A stretch of DNA of 64,000 nt from Gemmatimonadota bacterium (GCA_028287235.1 JAQBQB010000010.1:1-64000); one strand, 5' to 3'; positions 9,650 to 18,622 are shown, counted from the stretch's first letter. Program-made: numbers and translations. Notes: generated by a model not told the origin, from the letters alone.

Positions 9650-12600
9650 CTACCACAAATCCCCGACCGTAATCGTCCACCGCGGCGCAATCGATCCGTT
9701 GCCGCCGAGGCCCTTGCCGCTCGCCAGGCTCGCGTGATTGACGAACACCGGCGCGTCGAGCCGCAGGTACACGTTGCGGTCGTACAGACGGCCGCGCGCG
9801 ATGAGACCCGCGCCGGCGTCGGACAGGAATGACCCTGGAAGCGCGATCTGGCTCGATGACGCGAACGCCGCGTCACCGAAGAAGCTCACCGAAAGCGTTC
9901 CCTGTCCCCATGCGCCCTTGATCGTCGTGAGGCGCTGCACGAGCTCGCCGTTCGCCGCGCCGACGCCATCGAGCGGCACGTCGAACCCGAAGCCGCGGAG
10001 TCCCGCGCCACCGAGAGGCAGATAGTTGACGCCATCCTGCTTCAATACCGCGCCGCGCGGGCGAAACAGGTCGTTATTGAAAGTCTCGAACGGATCCTGC
10101 GTCGACGCGTAGATCGCCCGCTGGCGTGGCGCGCCTCGCGCCACGCCGCCGAACAGACGGACATGCAGCTGTGTCACCGTTCCGACGACCGATCGCACCG
10201 CGCCCGCGGAACCCTCGGCGCGCATGTAAGCGCCCGACGTCCCATTCGCCGGAGCGTTGCTCGAGCTGTACCCCGCGCCCAGCGCGGCGCGCGCCGTGGT
10301 GTACTCACCGTCGGCCGACACCACGGACTTGAACGAGCCCGTACCGCCGACTTCGGCCACGTTCGCGTTGGACCACTGCTCGGGCAACAGCAGCGAGTCG
10401 CTGGGAATCGCGATCGTCGCGTACGCTTTCGCGCCGATCGTCGGCCCGGGCGTGAAAATGAACGGGCTCAGATCCCATTTGCGGAACAGGTCGAGCTTGA
10501 GCAGTCCGTCGAGATAGTTGAAGCCGCCGCCGTACCCCATGAGTGGGCGCTCGATGCCGGGCACGTACAGATTCTCGGCGCGAGCCCAAAGCTGCGCGCG
10601 CGACGCGAGGCTCGTGTGCTGTCCGTTCGGACCGGCCGCGTTTCGCGTGGCGAACGCCAATCCGCCATCGTGAATGTCGACCGTCGACAGATAGTTCGTC
10701 TTGGCGCGGATGCCCAGCACAGCGCCCTGCGGATCGCTGTACCACGCGGCCGGCGCGAGGGCCACGATCGTGTGCGTTCGGTCGGCCTGGTCGAGATACG
10801 GCCAGTTGAAGGTGATGCGCGGCTCGCGCACGCTGAGCAGCATGCCGCTCTGGATGTTGTTGCGGCGATCCCAGTCCCAGGTGACCTGATACGGATCGAG
10901 CTCGATGCGCTGCGGCCGCTCGGCGGTGAAGATGTGCACCACCTGCTGGTCGGCGAGCGCGTCGCCGCGGCCGATCGTCCATCCCGACGACGTGAGCACG
11001 CCCACAGGCATCGGATGCTTCAACTCGCCACGACGCTCCACGCGCGCGACCGTTTCGTACCGCGCGCCGTCGGCGTTCACCGTCGCCGATCCGAGCGCGT
11101 AGTCCATCAGACCGGTCTTGTGGACCCACTCATCGAAGAACCAGCCTAGCGGGCGGCCATACGCGCGCTCGGCGGAGCCGCGCATCGCCAGCTCGTCGAC
11201 ATGCTTCAGCGCCCAGCGGTCGTAGTAGTCGTGGAAGAACGCGAGAAACGCCGTGTCGCCCATCACGTCGCGCAGCTGACCGTACATCAGCTTGGCGCGA
11301 TTATAGATCATCTCATTATAGATTCCGAATTCCTTGAACTCGTACGCCGGCGCGCCGATTGGCTGCGTTCGCCCCAAGATCTCGAGCCGCCATTCCGAGA
11401 GGTAGAGGCTGTCCCACTTCGTCATCGTCACGGCATTGACGCGGTAGCCTTCGGGGAGGCGCGCGGGCTCACGCACCTGCCCGATGCGCTCCTGCGGCGT
11501 GAGCCTCTGCGCCCAGTCGGTTTGGTAGTCCGTCAGACCCTCGTCCATCCACCCCGAGCGCCACTCGTTGTTGCCGAGGATGCCGTAGGTGAAGACGTGC
11601 CCTCCCTCGTGCAGGATGAGTCCCTGCGACGCCGAGCCATCCATGATCATCATTGGGAACTCGGTGCCGCCCGGATCGATGCGATGGACGTTCGAGAGCT
11701 GCGGGTAGGCGTACGGTCCCCAGATCGACTCGAGCCAGCGAAGCGCGAAGATGGTGCGCTCCACGGCGATGCCTCCGCCCCACGTCGTGTCGTCGCCCGC
11801 CTTGTACAACACATGTACGCCTACGGTGTCCCACGTCTGGAAATGCCTGTGCGGCGCCGGCCGCGCGTAGACTCCACCCTCGTAGCGATAGTCGGGCGAC
11901 GCGCTCCAGGCGAAATGATGGACGTTCTCCGCGTAGAAGCGCACCGCGCGATAGCTCGCGGGCACGCTCGCGCTCGGAGCCGCCGGCAGTCGCGCGTAGG
12001 CGTTCGCGCCGAGATACGGCGCGCCGTTGCGCGACACGCGCGCCCATCCCGGATCGCCGCCGACCGGAACGCCGGTGGAGGCGAGCACCTGGTCGTCGCG
12101 CACGATCATCGTCACGTCGTACGTGCCGTATTCGCCGTACAGCTCACCCGCCGGTACGAACGGATTCGCCTCCCATCCGCCGCGATCGTAGACGGCGACC
12201 TTTGGATACCACTGCGCGAAGTCCCACGTGCGCCCGCGGCGGCCCTGCCGCCTCGGCACCGTGGACGGACGCGCGTCCCACTCGAACACGACGCGCAACG
12301 AATCGTGCGGCGCCAGCGCGGCGGGAAGACGGAAGTGCGCCACCGTGCTGTCCGGCGCTCCGGGATAGTCGACGACGACGGGCGATCCGTTGACCATCGG
12401 CGCCGCGGTGAAACGCTCATACCCGAAGTCCGGCTCGCGCAAATACTGGAAACGAACGCGGTTTTCCCGCTCGTCCGCCGCGCTCCACTTGGAGCCAGGG
12501 CGAAAGGCGTTGAGGTACTGATGCACGTACATCTCGCGCAGCGTGTCGGGCGAGTTGTTGACGTAGACGAGAGTGGCGCGCGCGTGAAGCTTGGTCTGCG

Positions 12601-12754
12601 ACTCGTCGAGTGTGGCGACGATCGTGTAGCCCACGTGCTGCTGCCAGTAACCAACCGTGTCGCCCGAAGGCGGCGTCGTGGCGCCCAGGTAGGTGCCCTG
12701 ACCAGCGCCCTGCTGCAGCAGGGCGAGCATGCCGAGAAGCGGAAGCGAGATCAT
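9650..12754 (-). CDS. Secreted M1 family metallopeptidase with outer-membrane barrel-like tail
   Basis: A 1034-residue exported zinc peptidase. A short signal peptide (MISLPLLGMLALLQQGAG) is followed by the M1 N-terminal beta domain and the catalytic HEGGH at residues 382-386, with the third ligand Glu405 exactly 18 residues later in WMDEGLTDYQ, matching HExxH-x18-E. The peptidase part ends near residue 640. The remaining 390 residues are rich in alternating hydrophobic and polar strands, with Gly and aromatic residues, and end in Trp, as outer-membrane barrels do. This suggests a peptidase anchored to or fused with an outer-membrane barrel. It is divergent from the zinc-ribbon gene at 12850. 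The catalytic domain is certain; the barrel reading is inference. Confidence 0.85.
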   Translation of the reverse strand: MISLPLLGMLALLQQGAGQGTYLGATTPPSGDTVGYWQQHVGYTIVATLDESQTKLHARATLVYVNNSPDTLREMYVHQYLNAFRPGSKWSAADERENRVRFQYLREPDFGYERFTAAPMVNGSPVVVDYPGAPDSTVAHFRLPAALAPHDSLRVVFEWDARPSTVPRRQGRRGRTWDFAQWYPKVAVYDRGGWEANPFVPAGELYGEYGTYDVTMIVRDDQVLASTGVPVGGDPGWARVSRNGAPYLGANAYARLPAAPSASVPASYRAVRFYAENVHHFAWSASPDYRYEGGVYARPAPHRHFQTWDTVGVHVLYKAGDDTTWGGGIAVERTIFALRWLESIWGPYAYPQLSNVHRIDPGGTEFPMMIMDGSASQGLILHEGGHVFTYGILGNNEWRSGWMDEGLTDYQTDWAQRLTPQERIGQVREPARLPEGYRVNAVTMTKWDSLYLSEWRLEILGRTQPIGAPAYEFKEFGIYNEMIYNRAKLMYGQLRDVMGDTAFLAFFHDYYDRWALKHVDELAMRGSAERAYGRPLGWFFDEWVHKTGLMDYALGSATVNADGARYETVARVERRGELKHPMPVGVLTSSGWTIGRGDALADQQVVHIFTAERPQRIELDPYQVTWDWDRRNNIQSGMLLSVREPRITFNWPYLDQADRTHTIVALAPAAWYSDPQGAVLGIRAKTNYLSTVDIHDGGLAFATRNAAGPNGQHTSLASRAQLWARAENLYVPGIERPLMGYGGGFNYLDGLLKLDLFRKWDLSPFIFTPGPTIGAKAYATIAIPSDSLLLPEQWSNANVAEVGGTGSFKSVVSADGEYTTARAALGAGYSSSNAPANGTSGAYMRAEGSAGAVRSVVGTVTQLHVRLFGGVARGAPRQRAIYASTQDPFETFNNDLFRPRGAVLKQDGVNYLPLGGAGLRGFGFDVPLDGVGAANGELVQRLTTIKGAWGQGTLSVSFFGDAAFASSSQIALPGSFLSDAGAGLIARGRLYDRNVYLRLDAPVFVNHASLASGKGLGGNGSIAPRWTITVGDLW

Positions 12755-12810
12755 CGGCGAAATGTAGCCAAGCGGCCTGTTGCCCCTCGCCTGGCGTCCG
12801 GTTCGGTTTT

Positions 12811-12840
12811 GCTATACCCTAAACCCTATACCCTATACCC
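12811..12840 (+). repeat. CCCTATACCCTA-type repeat before a start codon
   Basis: About 30 bases made of the 6-8 base unit CCCTATA/CCCTAAA, with three to four copies ending 9 bases before the ATG at 12850. It leaves no purine-rich ribosome site. A sibling tract lies at 39118-39152 before hslU on the other strand. Confidence 0.75.
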
Positions 12841-12849
12841 AGCCGCTAG

Positions 12850-13896
12850 ATGTACTCGACCTGCCTGTTCTGTAACCAAGCACTCGGCGCGAATGAGACG
12901 ATCGAACACTTTCCCGTCGGACGGCGTCTCGCGTTCGACGGCGTGAAAGGGCGGCTGTGGGTCGTGTGTCACCACTGCGGCCGCTGGAACCTCTCGCCGC
13001 TCGAGGAGCGGTGGGAGGCGAACGAGGAGTGCGAGCGCACGTTCCGCGGAACCACGGTGCGCGTGTCCACCGATCAGATCGGCTTGGCCAAGTTGCGTGA
13101 AGGACTCGAGCTGATCCGCATCGGCGAGCCGCTGCGGCCCGAGTTCGCGGCGTGGCGGTATGGGCGCCACTTCGGAACACGGAGGCGGCGCACGCACCTG
13201 GTCGCCGGCTCCGGAATCGCCGCGGCGGCCGTCGCCGGCATCGCGCTCGGCCCCACGCTCGTGCCGGCGCTCACGCTCGGAACCATTTCGATCATCGTCG
13301 TGCCGGGCATCACGACGGTGATGGGCGTCATTCCGATCATCGGCATGCTCGCGGCGCGCGACTACATCCAGCACGACCGCGTCGTAGCGCGACTGTCAAC
13401 GTCGAAGAAGGTCGTCACGGTGCGCGCGAAGCACGTCGACGCGGTGGAGCTCAGCGTGCACGGCCACGACGGTCCGGCCACGCTCGCCGTACCGCACGAC
13501 ACCGGATGGGCCGAGTTCTCGGGCACCGCGGCGATTCACGCGACGGGCGTGATCATCGCCGGAGCGAATCGTTTCGGCGCCAGCCGTTCGATGGTGCAAG
13601 ACGCCGTGCGCCAGATCGAGAACGCCGGCGACGCCGGCGGCTTCCTCTCGGCGGCGTCGACGCGCAACAGCTGGCGCGGCGGAAAGCTGCTGTCGCTCGT
13701 CAACAACTATCGCGGACTCGGCGCCATGCATCTGTCGCCGACCGAGCGCCTCGCGCTCGAGATGTCGGTGCACGAGGAAACCGAGCGTCGCGCCATGGAA
13801 GGCGAGCTCGCAACGCTCGAAGCGGCGTGGCGTGACGCCGAGCACATCGCCGCGATCTGCGACGACGACCTCACGCCGCCGAAGTTGTACGAGTAG
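12850..13896 (+). CDS. Uncharacterised membrane protein with N-terminal zinc ribbon
   Basis: A 348-residue protein not recognised as a named family. The N-terminus holds two CxxC knuckles (Cys5/Cys8 and Cys40/Cys43) that look like a four-cysteine zinc ribbon. Two adjacent hydrophobic helices lie around residues 115-160, followed by a soluble C-terminal part of about 190 residues containing NSWRGGKLLSLVNN, LSPTERLALEMSVHEETERRAMEGEL and acidic residues near the end. The arrangement suggests a membrane-anchored protein with both ends cytoplasmic. A perfect hairpin follows the stop. The neighbouring peptidases are on the opposite strand, so no operon context helps. Function unknown. Confidence 0.8.
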   Translation: MYSTCLFCNQALGANETIEHFPVGRRLAFDGVKGRLWVVCHHCGRWNLSPLEERWEANEECERTFRGTTVRVSTDQIGLAKLREGLELIRIGEPLRPEFAAWRYGRHFGTRRRRTHLVAGSGIAAAAVAGIALGPTLVPALTLGTISIIVVPGITTVMGVIPIIGMLAARDYIQHDRVVARLSTSKKVVTVRAKHVDAVELSVHGHDGPATLAVPHDTGWAEFSGTAAIHATGVIIAGANRFGASRSMVQDAVRQIENAGDAGGFLSAASTRNSWRGGKLLSLVNNYRGLGAMHLSPTERLALEMSVHEETERRAMEGELATLEAAWRDAEHIAAICDDDLTPPKLYE

Positions 13897-13927
13897 CGCC
13901 TAGCTCGACCGCGTGGTCGCATACAAC

Positions 13928-13957
13928 AGCGCGCCGGCAATGGTTTGCCGGCGCGCT
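13928..13957. terminator. Bidirectional hairpin between convergent genes
   Basis: A perfect 13-bp stem (AGCGCGCCGGCAA and its complement) with a TGGT loop, lying 31 bases after the zinc-ribbon gene stop and 23 bases from the S9 peptidase stop. There is no long U tract on either side, so termination efficiency is uncertain. Confidence 0.7.
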
Positions 13958-13980
13958 TGGTACTGCAGGGCACGCCCGCG

Positions 13981-16695
13981 TTACGGAACGAGTGCGTTCT
14001 TCGCGTCCTTCGACTGCGGGTTCTTCACGTAGATGTCGAACCACGCCACCCAGCGAGCCCACTGATCGAGATCGCTCTCGCGCGTAGCGGGACCGTGATC
14101 TTCGTACGGGTACATGTACAGCGACGCTGTCTTTCCCTGCCCCTGCAGCGCCTGCATCATGCGAATGGAGCTGATCGGATCGGTCCCGACGTTCTGATCC
14201 TCGAGCGAGTGATACATCAGCAGGGCGCCGCTCAAACGGTCGGCCGAGAGGAACGGCGACATGTCGAGGTAGGTGTCCTTCGCCTCCCACAGCGTGCGGC
14301 GTTCGTTCTGGAAGTTGAACGGCGTGAGCGTGCGGTTGTACATGCCGTCGCCCGCGATGCCCGCCTTGAAGTACGGCGTGTGCGTCATCGCGTTCACGGT
14401 GCTGAACGCGCCGTAGCTGTGACCGCCGATGCCCACGCGGTTCCGATCGAGATAGCCCGCTTTCTCCACCGCCTCGAGCGTGAGGTCCAGATCTTCGCGG
14501 AGCTCGTCGACGTAGTGGTCGTTCATGCGGCCGGTAGGACCGACGATCGGGATGTCGACCGGCTGGATGACGACGTAGCCCTGCGTCGCCCAGATCTCGG
14601 CGCTGCGCGGCCCGACGTTCGGGAACGCGTTGATGTTCGTGGTGCGCCGGCGCTGATCGTACTCGGCCTGCGTCGAGAACTCGGTCGGGTAGAACCAGAT
14701 GATGCCGGGCAGGCGTGTGCCTTCGCGGTAGTCCTTGGGCAGCGTGACGTCGATGTAGAACTTGTAATCGTCGCGCGGCCGCGTCACGAGAATGCGCTTG
14801 CGAATCGCCTGCGACACATCGGGCGCGAAGTCGACGTTCTTCGTGAGCTTCGTTTCCGTACCCGCCTTCATGTCGCGTAGGTATGAATCGGGCACCATGG
14901 TCGGCGACTCGCGGAGCACGATCGCCTTCGTGTAGTCGTCGTCGAGCGGCGCGACGACCGACTCGGCCACGCTGCCGTTGCCTTCGAACAGACGCGTCTT
15001 CTGGCCGGTTTCGAAATCCACCTTGTCGACGAAGTTGTGCGGCGCGCTCTTCGTCCAATCGGGGAAGTACTTCGTGCCTTCGAGGAAGACCGTCTTGTTG
15101 TCCGAGGCCACGAGCACCACCGGTTGGCCATTCGGCCCGCGGCGGGTCTGCAGCGCGCCCGGCGCATTAAAGAATGCTGAATCGCTCTGCACGGCGCCGC
15201 GGCCGCCGCCGCCCGCGCCGTTCGGCGCACCGCCACGTCCACCGCGACCGGCGACGGCGATCGTCGCACCCTTCGCGATCTCGTAGTGCTTGCTTGGGTC
15301 GGAGAGACGCACGGCGTACAAATCGGCGCCTTCATTCACGAACAACGTCTTGCCGTCAGGGCTGAACTCGGCCGACGTGATACGGCTGTTCGCCTCATAG
15401 AGCACCTTCGCGTCGGACGCGCCAAACGGCGCCGACCACTGGTAGACGCGGTCCTTGCGCGGAGCAGCACCCGCGGCGGGCGCGCCACCAGCCGCACCAC
15501 CGCGCGCGCCACGGCCACCGCGGCCGCCGGCTGCTCCAGCCGGAGCGACGTCGCCCTGCAGATACACGAGGCCCGCGCCGACCGGGTTCCACGCGAGGTT
15601 GCGCTTGCCGGTATCCGACTGCGCGCCGCGACCGCCACCGTATGCCTGAACCGTCGTGTCCGCCGCGCCAGGCGACCCTTCGACGAGCCCGCGCTTCGTG
15701 ATTTCGGCGAGCACTTTTCCGTTCGCGTCCCAGAGCTGCTCCACGGTGCCGAAGTTCGAGACCGGCACGAGGTACGAGTACGGCTTCGTCTGCAGCGTGA
15801 CGCGGAAGTATTGGCCGTCGGGCGACGCATCGACGTTCGTGATGAGCGCCGGGCTGCCGATCTTCTTGACGGTCTTGGCCTTCACGTCGATCAGCGCGAG
15901 CTGACCCATGGTGTAGTAGTCGAGCAGATCTTTCTCGAACTGGTCGCGAAGGAGGCTCGCGTAGTTGCGGTTCTGGAGCACCTTGCCGGCTTCGCTCGAG
16001 CGCACGATCGGTCCGGTCTCGACCGGCGGACGCTTGGGCTCCGCGGGGCGGTTGTCGGGAAGCAGCACGGCGATGACGTTCTTGCCGTCGGCCGTCCAGT
16101 CGAAGCTCGGGACGCGCACGGCGAGCAGCGGCGTCTTCGTGATCTGGACCGACTTTCCGCTCGCGACGTCGGCCACGAAGATGTGCGTGGCGGCATCGAA
16201 GTTGGCGAGGTAGCCGATGGACTTGCCGTCGGGCGACCATGCGGCGGCGCTCACGAGCGCGCCCTTCGGCGTCTCGATGGTGCGCGCCGCCCCGGTGTTC
16301 GGATCGAGCAGCGTGAGACCGATACCGCCGCGCGTGGTGAGCGCGCGCGCGCGATTGGCCTTGAAGTCGATCTCGACGCCGCCGAGACGATAATGCGGCT
16401 TACCAAAGGCGTCGATCGACGCGAGCCCTTCGCTCTCCGTCTTCAGGAAGTAGCGCTTGTCGGGGCTTGGATTCGTGAACGCCACGCTGTTGCGCGGCGC
16501 CGTCACGATTCGCTCGACGATCTCGGGCGGCTTGACGTACGTCTCCTTGGCCAGGACTTCCTTGGGATTCCACCCCTGCTGGACGACGTTCTGCGCCGCG
16601 AGTGGAAGAGCCATGACCACCAGACCGGCCGCGCCGATCGCGAAGCGCACGGCGAGGCGCCCTGGTGGGAAAAAACGGATGGGCGAGGGGGTCAT
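13981..16695 (-). CDS. Secreted S9 (prolyl oligopeptidase) family peptidase
   Basis: A 904-residue exported serine peptidase. The ATG at 16695 is preferred over the upstream GTG because GGAG sits at proper spacing before it. A signal peptide runs to about residue 35 (AAGLVVMALPLAAQ). A long beta-propeller-like N-terminal region is followed by an alpha/beta-hydrolase domain with the nucleophile Ser760 in GGHSYGAF, an acid in the SLEDQNVGTD region and a His in YEDHGPA. Two Gly/Arg/Ala-rich low-complexity insertions with RGG repeats interrupt the propeller region (roughly residues 365-400 and 485-515). Secreted dipeptidyl or acyl peptidases have this layout. Convergent with the zinc-ribbon gene and divergent from the gene at 16884. 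Confidence 0.9.
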   Translation of the reverse strand: MTPSPIRFFPPGRLAVRFAIGAAGLVVMALPLAAQNVVQQGWNPKEVLAKETYVKPPEIVERIVTAPRNSVAFTNPSPDKRYFLKTESEGLASIDAFGKPHYRLGGVEIDFKANRARALTTRGGIGLTLLDPNTGAARTIETPKGALVSAAAWSPDGKSIGYLANFDAATHIFVADVASGKSVQITKTPLLAVRVPSFDWTADGKNVIAVLLPDNRPAEPKRPPVETGPIVRSSEAGKVLQNRNYASLLRDQFEKDLLDYYTMGQLALIDVKAKTVKKIGSPALITNVDASPDGQYFRVTLQTKPYSYLVPVSNFGTVEQLWDANGKVLAEITKRGLVEGSPGAADTTVQAYGGGRGAQSDTGKRNLAWNPVGAGLVYLQGDVAPAGAAGGRGGRGARGGAAGGAPAAGAAPRKDRVYQWSAPFGASDAKVLYEANSRITSAEFSPDGKTLFVNEGADLYAVRLSDPSKHYEIAKGATIAVAGRGGRGGAPNGAGGGGRGAVQSDSAFFNAPGALQTRRGPNGQPVVLVASDNKTVFLEGTKYFPDWTKSAPHNFVDKVDFETGQKTRLFEGNGSVAESVVAPLDDDYTKAIVLRESPTMVPDSYLRDMKAGTETKLTKNVDFAPDVSQAIRKRILVTRPRDDYKFYIDVTLPKDYREGTRLPGIIWFYPTEFSTQAEYDQRRRTTNINAFPNVGPRSAEIWATQGYVVIQPVDIPIVGPTGRMNDHYVDELREDLDLTLEAVEKAGYLDRNRVGIGGHSYGAFSTVNAMTHTPYFKAGIAGDGMYNRTLTPFNFQNERRTLWEAKDTYLDMSPFLSADRLSGALLMYHSLEDQNVGTDPISSIRMMQALQGQGKTASLYMYPYEDHGPATRESDLDQWARWVAWFDIYVKNPQSKDAKNALVP

Positions 16696-16749
16696 TTCGG
16701 ACTCCACGGAATGGGCTACGGGGCTGCTGGTGGGGAAAGGCTCAACCTA

Positions 16750-16764
16750 TGTATACGATATACA
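16750..16764. promoter_or_regulatory. Candidate operator: inverted repeat TGTATA-CGA-TATACA
   Basis: A perfect 6-bp inverted repeat with a 3-bp centre, in the 188-bp space between the divergent S9 peptidase and the gene at 16884. It lies 55 bp upstream of the peptidase ATG and is the only strongly A/T-rich spot there. It may be a repressor site overlapping a -10 element. Confidence 0.4.
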
Positions 16765-16837
16765 GCGGCCTGGCGTTGATGGCCGCAACGATTCGATGAC
16801 GGCCCGGAGCGGCTCCCGACGCATCATCGCTTGTCCA

Positions 16838-16857
16838 CGTACACATCCGTACACATC
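16838..16857 (+). repeat. Two tandem copies of CGTACACATC
   Basis: A 10-bp unit occurs twice in perfect tandem, with a partial third match after it, 26 bp before the ATG at 16884. It may be a regulatory site or another pre-start repeat. Confidence 0.5.
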
Positions 16858-16883
16858 CACGCCGAGCCTCGCGGGGAGCCGCC

Positions 16884-17399
16884 ATGACTTACACCGTTTG
16901 GATGCAGGGGCAGCAGATCGGACAGAGCCGCTTCGAGTACACGCACGACGCCCGCAGGCGCGCCGGTAAATTCATCCCGACCGACTTCGGCCTCACGGTG
17001 CTGCCGCACATCACCGACATGTGTCCGGCGCTGATGGAGTTTGGCGACCTGTGCCGCCGCGAGGGTTTCGACATGGACGACAGGCGCGCCGAAACCGCGG
17101 CGGCCGCGCTCGACGCATTCGCCGACACGGCCGAAGGACGCCGCATGTTGGGGGCGGTGAAGCGGATCGCGCAGATCGAGGTGCTCGATCCGCTCGGTCA
17201 GGCCGTGATCTGGGAGTCGCTTGCGATCACCGACGTCGACGAGCTCGCTGCCATCGCCCACGCGCGGTCACCGGGGCTGCTCGACGAGCGGCTCAACGCC
17301 GAGGGCACGGTCAAGTTCATGATCTCGCTGACTCTGGCAAAGCGGTCGCGGGTCGCGAAGACGCTGTTCGGCGTGAGCGAGCCGCTGGTGGAGTGTTGA
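16884..17399 (+). CDS. Hypothetical protein, 171 residues
   Basis: A 171-residue protein of no recognised family. The start is well supported by GGGGAG six bases before the ATG. The first 30 residues (MTYTVWMQGQQIGQSRFEY) look like a short beta-rich module, followed by a largely helical body. There is no signal peptide or membrane helix, so it is expected to be cytoplasmic. It stands alone between the S9 peptidase (divergent) and the terminator of the ATP synthase operon (convergent). Codon use and GC match its neighbours, which argues for a real gene. Function unknown. Confidence 0.75.
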   Translation: MTYTVWMQGQQIGQSRFEYTHDARRRAGKFIPTDFGLTVLPHITDMCPALMEFGDLCRREGFDMDDRRAETAAAALDAFADTAEGRRMLGAVKRIAQIEVLDPLGQAVIWESLAITDVDELAAIAHARSPGLLDERLNAEGTVKFMISLTLAKRSRVAKTLFGVSEPLVEC

Positions 17400-17416
17400 G
17401 TCGATCGCGTTACCCG

Positions 17417-17446
17417 AAAAAAAACGGAGCCCGCCAAGGGCTCCGT
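17417..17446 (-). terminator. Intrinsic terminator of the atpZIBEFH operon
   Basis: On the minus strand a 9-bp stem ACGGAGCCC/GGGCTCCGT with a 5-base loop is followed directly by a run of eight T, 25 bases after the atpH stop. This is a classical rho-independent terminator and shows that the transcript ends after the delta subunit. Confidence 0.92.
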
Positions 17447-17470
17447 TCGCAACGATCGACGACCGACTGA

Positions 17471-18013
17471 CTACCGCGAGTTGAGCATCCGCGTGCGGAG
17501 GGTCGACAGCCGGCGACGCACCGAGCCATCGAGCACCGTATCGCCTACGCGCACGATCACGCCGCCGAGGAGGGCGGGGTCCACGCGGAAATGCGGCACG
17601 ACCTGTTTGCCGAGCGAGCGAGTGAGCTGGCTCGTCACGAGCGCGCGATCGCTGTCGTCGGGCTCGCGGGCGACGGTGACGGAGGCGTGGATGCGCCCCT
17701 CCACTTCGTCGACGAGATCGTCGTAGGTGCGCGCGATGACTGGGATCAGCATCTGCCGGCGATGCGTGATCAGCGCCTGGATGAAGCGCACGAAGTTGCG
17801 CGGCAGCTTGTCACCGTACGCCTTCTGGAAGATCTCGTTCTTACGCTGCGCGCTGACGCGCGGCGACTCGAGGAAGGTCTTGAGGCTGCGGTCGGTCTCC
17901 ATGGTGTCGGCGACCGTCTGCAGCATCTCGCCCCACCCCCGCAGATCGCCGTCCTTCTGCGCGAGCGTAAGCAGCGTCTCGGCGTAGTTCCGAGCGATCG
18001 TGGGCTCGCGCAT
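17471..18013 (-). CDS. atpH: ATP synthase F1 subunit delta
   Basis: A 180-residue delta subunit, which links the F1 head to the peripheral b stalk of ATP synthase. The N-terminal helical domain (REPTIARNYAETLLTLAQ) and the conserved C-terminal half (VTVAREPDDSDRALVTSQL, then PALLGGVIVRVGDTVLDGSVRRRL) match the family and its usual length. The ATG at 18013 overlaps the atpF stop by one base. It is the last gene of the operon, and a strong terminator follows, so alpha, gamma, beta and epsilon are not downstream here. Confidence 0.96.
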   Translation of the reverse strand: MREPTIARNYAETLLTLAQKDGDLRGWGEMLQTVADTMETDRSLKTFLESPRVSAQRKNEIFQKAYGDKLPRNFVRFIQALITHRRQMLIPVIARTYDDLVDEVEGRIHASVTVAREPDDSDRALVTSQLTRSLGKQVVPHFRVDPALLGGVIVRVGDTVLDGSVRRRLSTLRTRMLNSR

Positions 18014-18600
18014 TACTGCGTGACCTTGAGCGAGCCGATGGAGGCGAGGTAGCTCTCGACGAGCTGGCGGTTCTTGGCCGAGTCGAGATTCTGCTCGATG
18101 ACCTTGCTGGCGCCGGCGAGCGCGAGGTCGACCGCTTCCTTGCGAAGCTGGGCGATCGCCTTGTCCTTCTCGGCCTCGATGTCGCGGCGGGCGCGCTCGA
18201 GCATGTCCTGCTGCTCTTTGCGCGTGTGCTCGAGCAGATCGGCGCGCATCTTCTCGGCGACGGCGCGGCCTTCGGCAATGAGCTTCTGCGCGTCGGTGCG
18301 GGCGGCTTCGATCGCCGCCTGATGCTCCGCCAACAGCGCGGCGGCCGCGGCGCGGTCCGCGTTCGCGGCGTCGATCGCTTCCTGCAGCGACCGCTCTCGT
18401 GCCTGGACCGCGCGGGTGAGCGGGCCAAAGGCATAGCGCGACAGCACGAACAGCAGGATCACGAAGATGATGAGCGTCCACACCATGAGGCCCGTGTCGG
18501 GTCGCATGAACGGACGGGTCGAAGACGCCTCTTCCTGCGCGAGCAGCGCGGCGGGCGAGAGAGCGATGAGCGCGAACGAACGAAGCAACGAAGAGCGCAT
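18013..18600 (-). CDS. atpF: ATP synthase F0 subunit b
   Basis: A 195-residue b subunit forming the peripheral stalk. The membrane helix (LMVWTLIIFVILLFVLSRYAFGPL) is followed by a long charged coiled coil rich in Ala, Glu and Lys. Upstream of the membrane helix sits a second hydrophobic stretch, MRSSLLRSFALIALSPAALLAQ, which looks like a cleavable signal peptide. An in-frame ATG at 18654 exists, but that longer start would run through a stem-loop and add unlike sequence, so 18600 is preferred. It lies between atpE and atpH and overlaps atpH by one base. Confidence 0.93.
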   Translation of the reverse strand: MRSSLLRSFALIALSPAALLAQEEASSTRPFMRPDTGLMVWTLIIFVILLFVLSRYAFGPLTRAVQARERSLQEAIDAANADRAAAAALLAEHQAAIEAARTDAQKLIAEGRAVAEKMRADLLEHTRKEQQDMLERARRDIEAEKDKAIAQLRKEAVDLALAGASKVIEQNLDSAKNRQLVESYLASIGSLKVTQ

Positions 18601-18622
18601 GAGTGTCTCTGGTGGATGCCTG

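Noticed and set aside
16838-16857. Tandem CGTACACATC as a CRISPR-like repeat
   Set aside because: Only two copies, no spacers, no cas genes.
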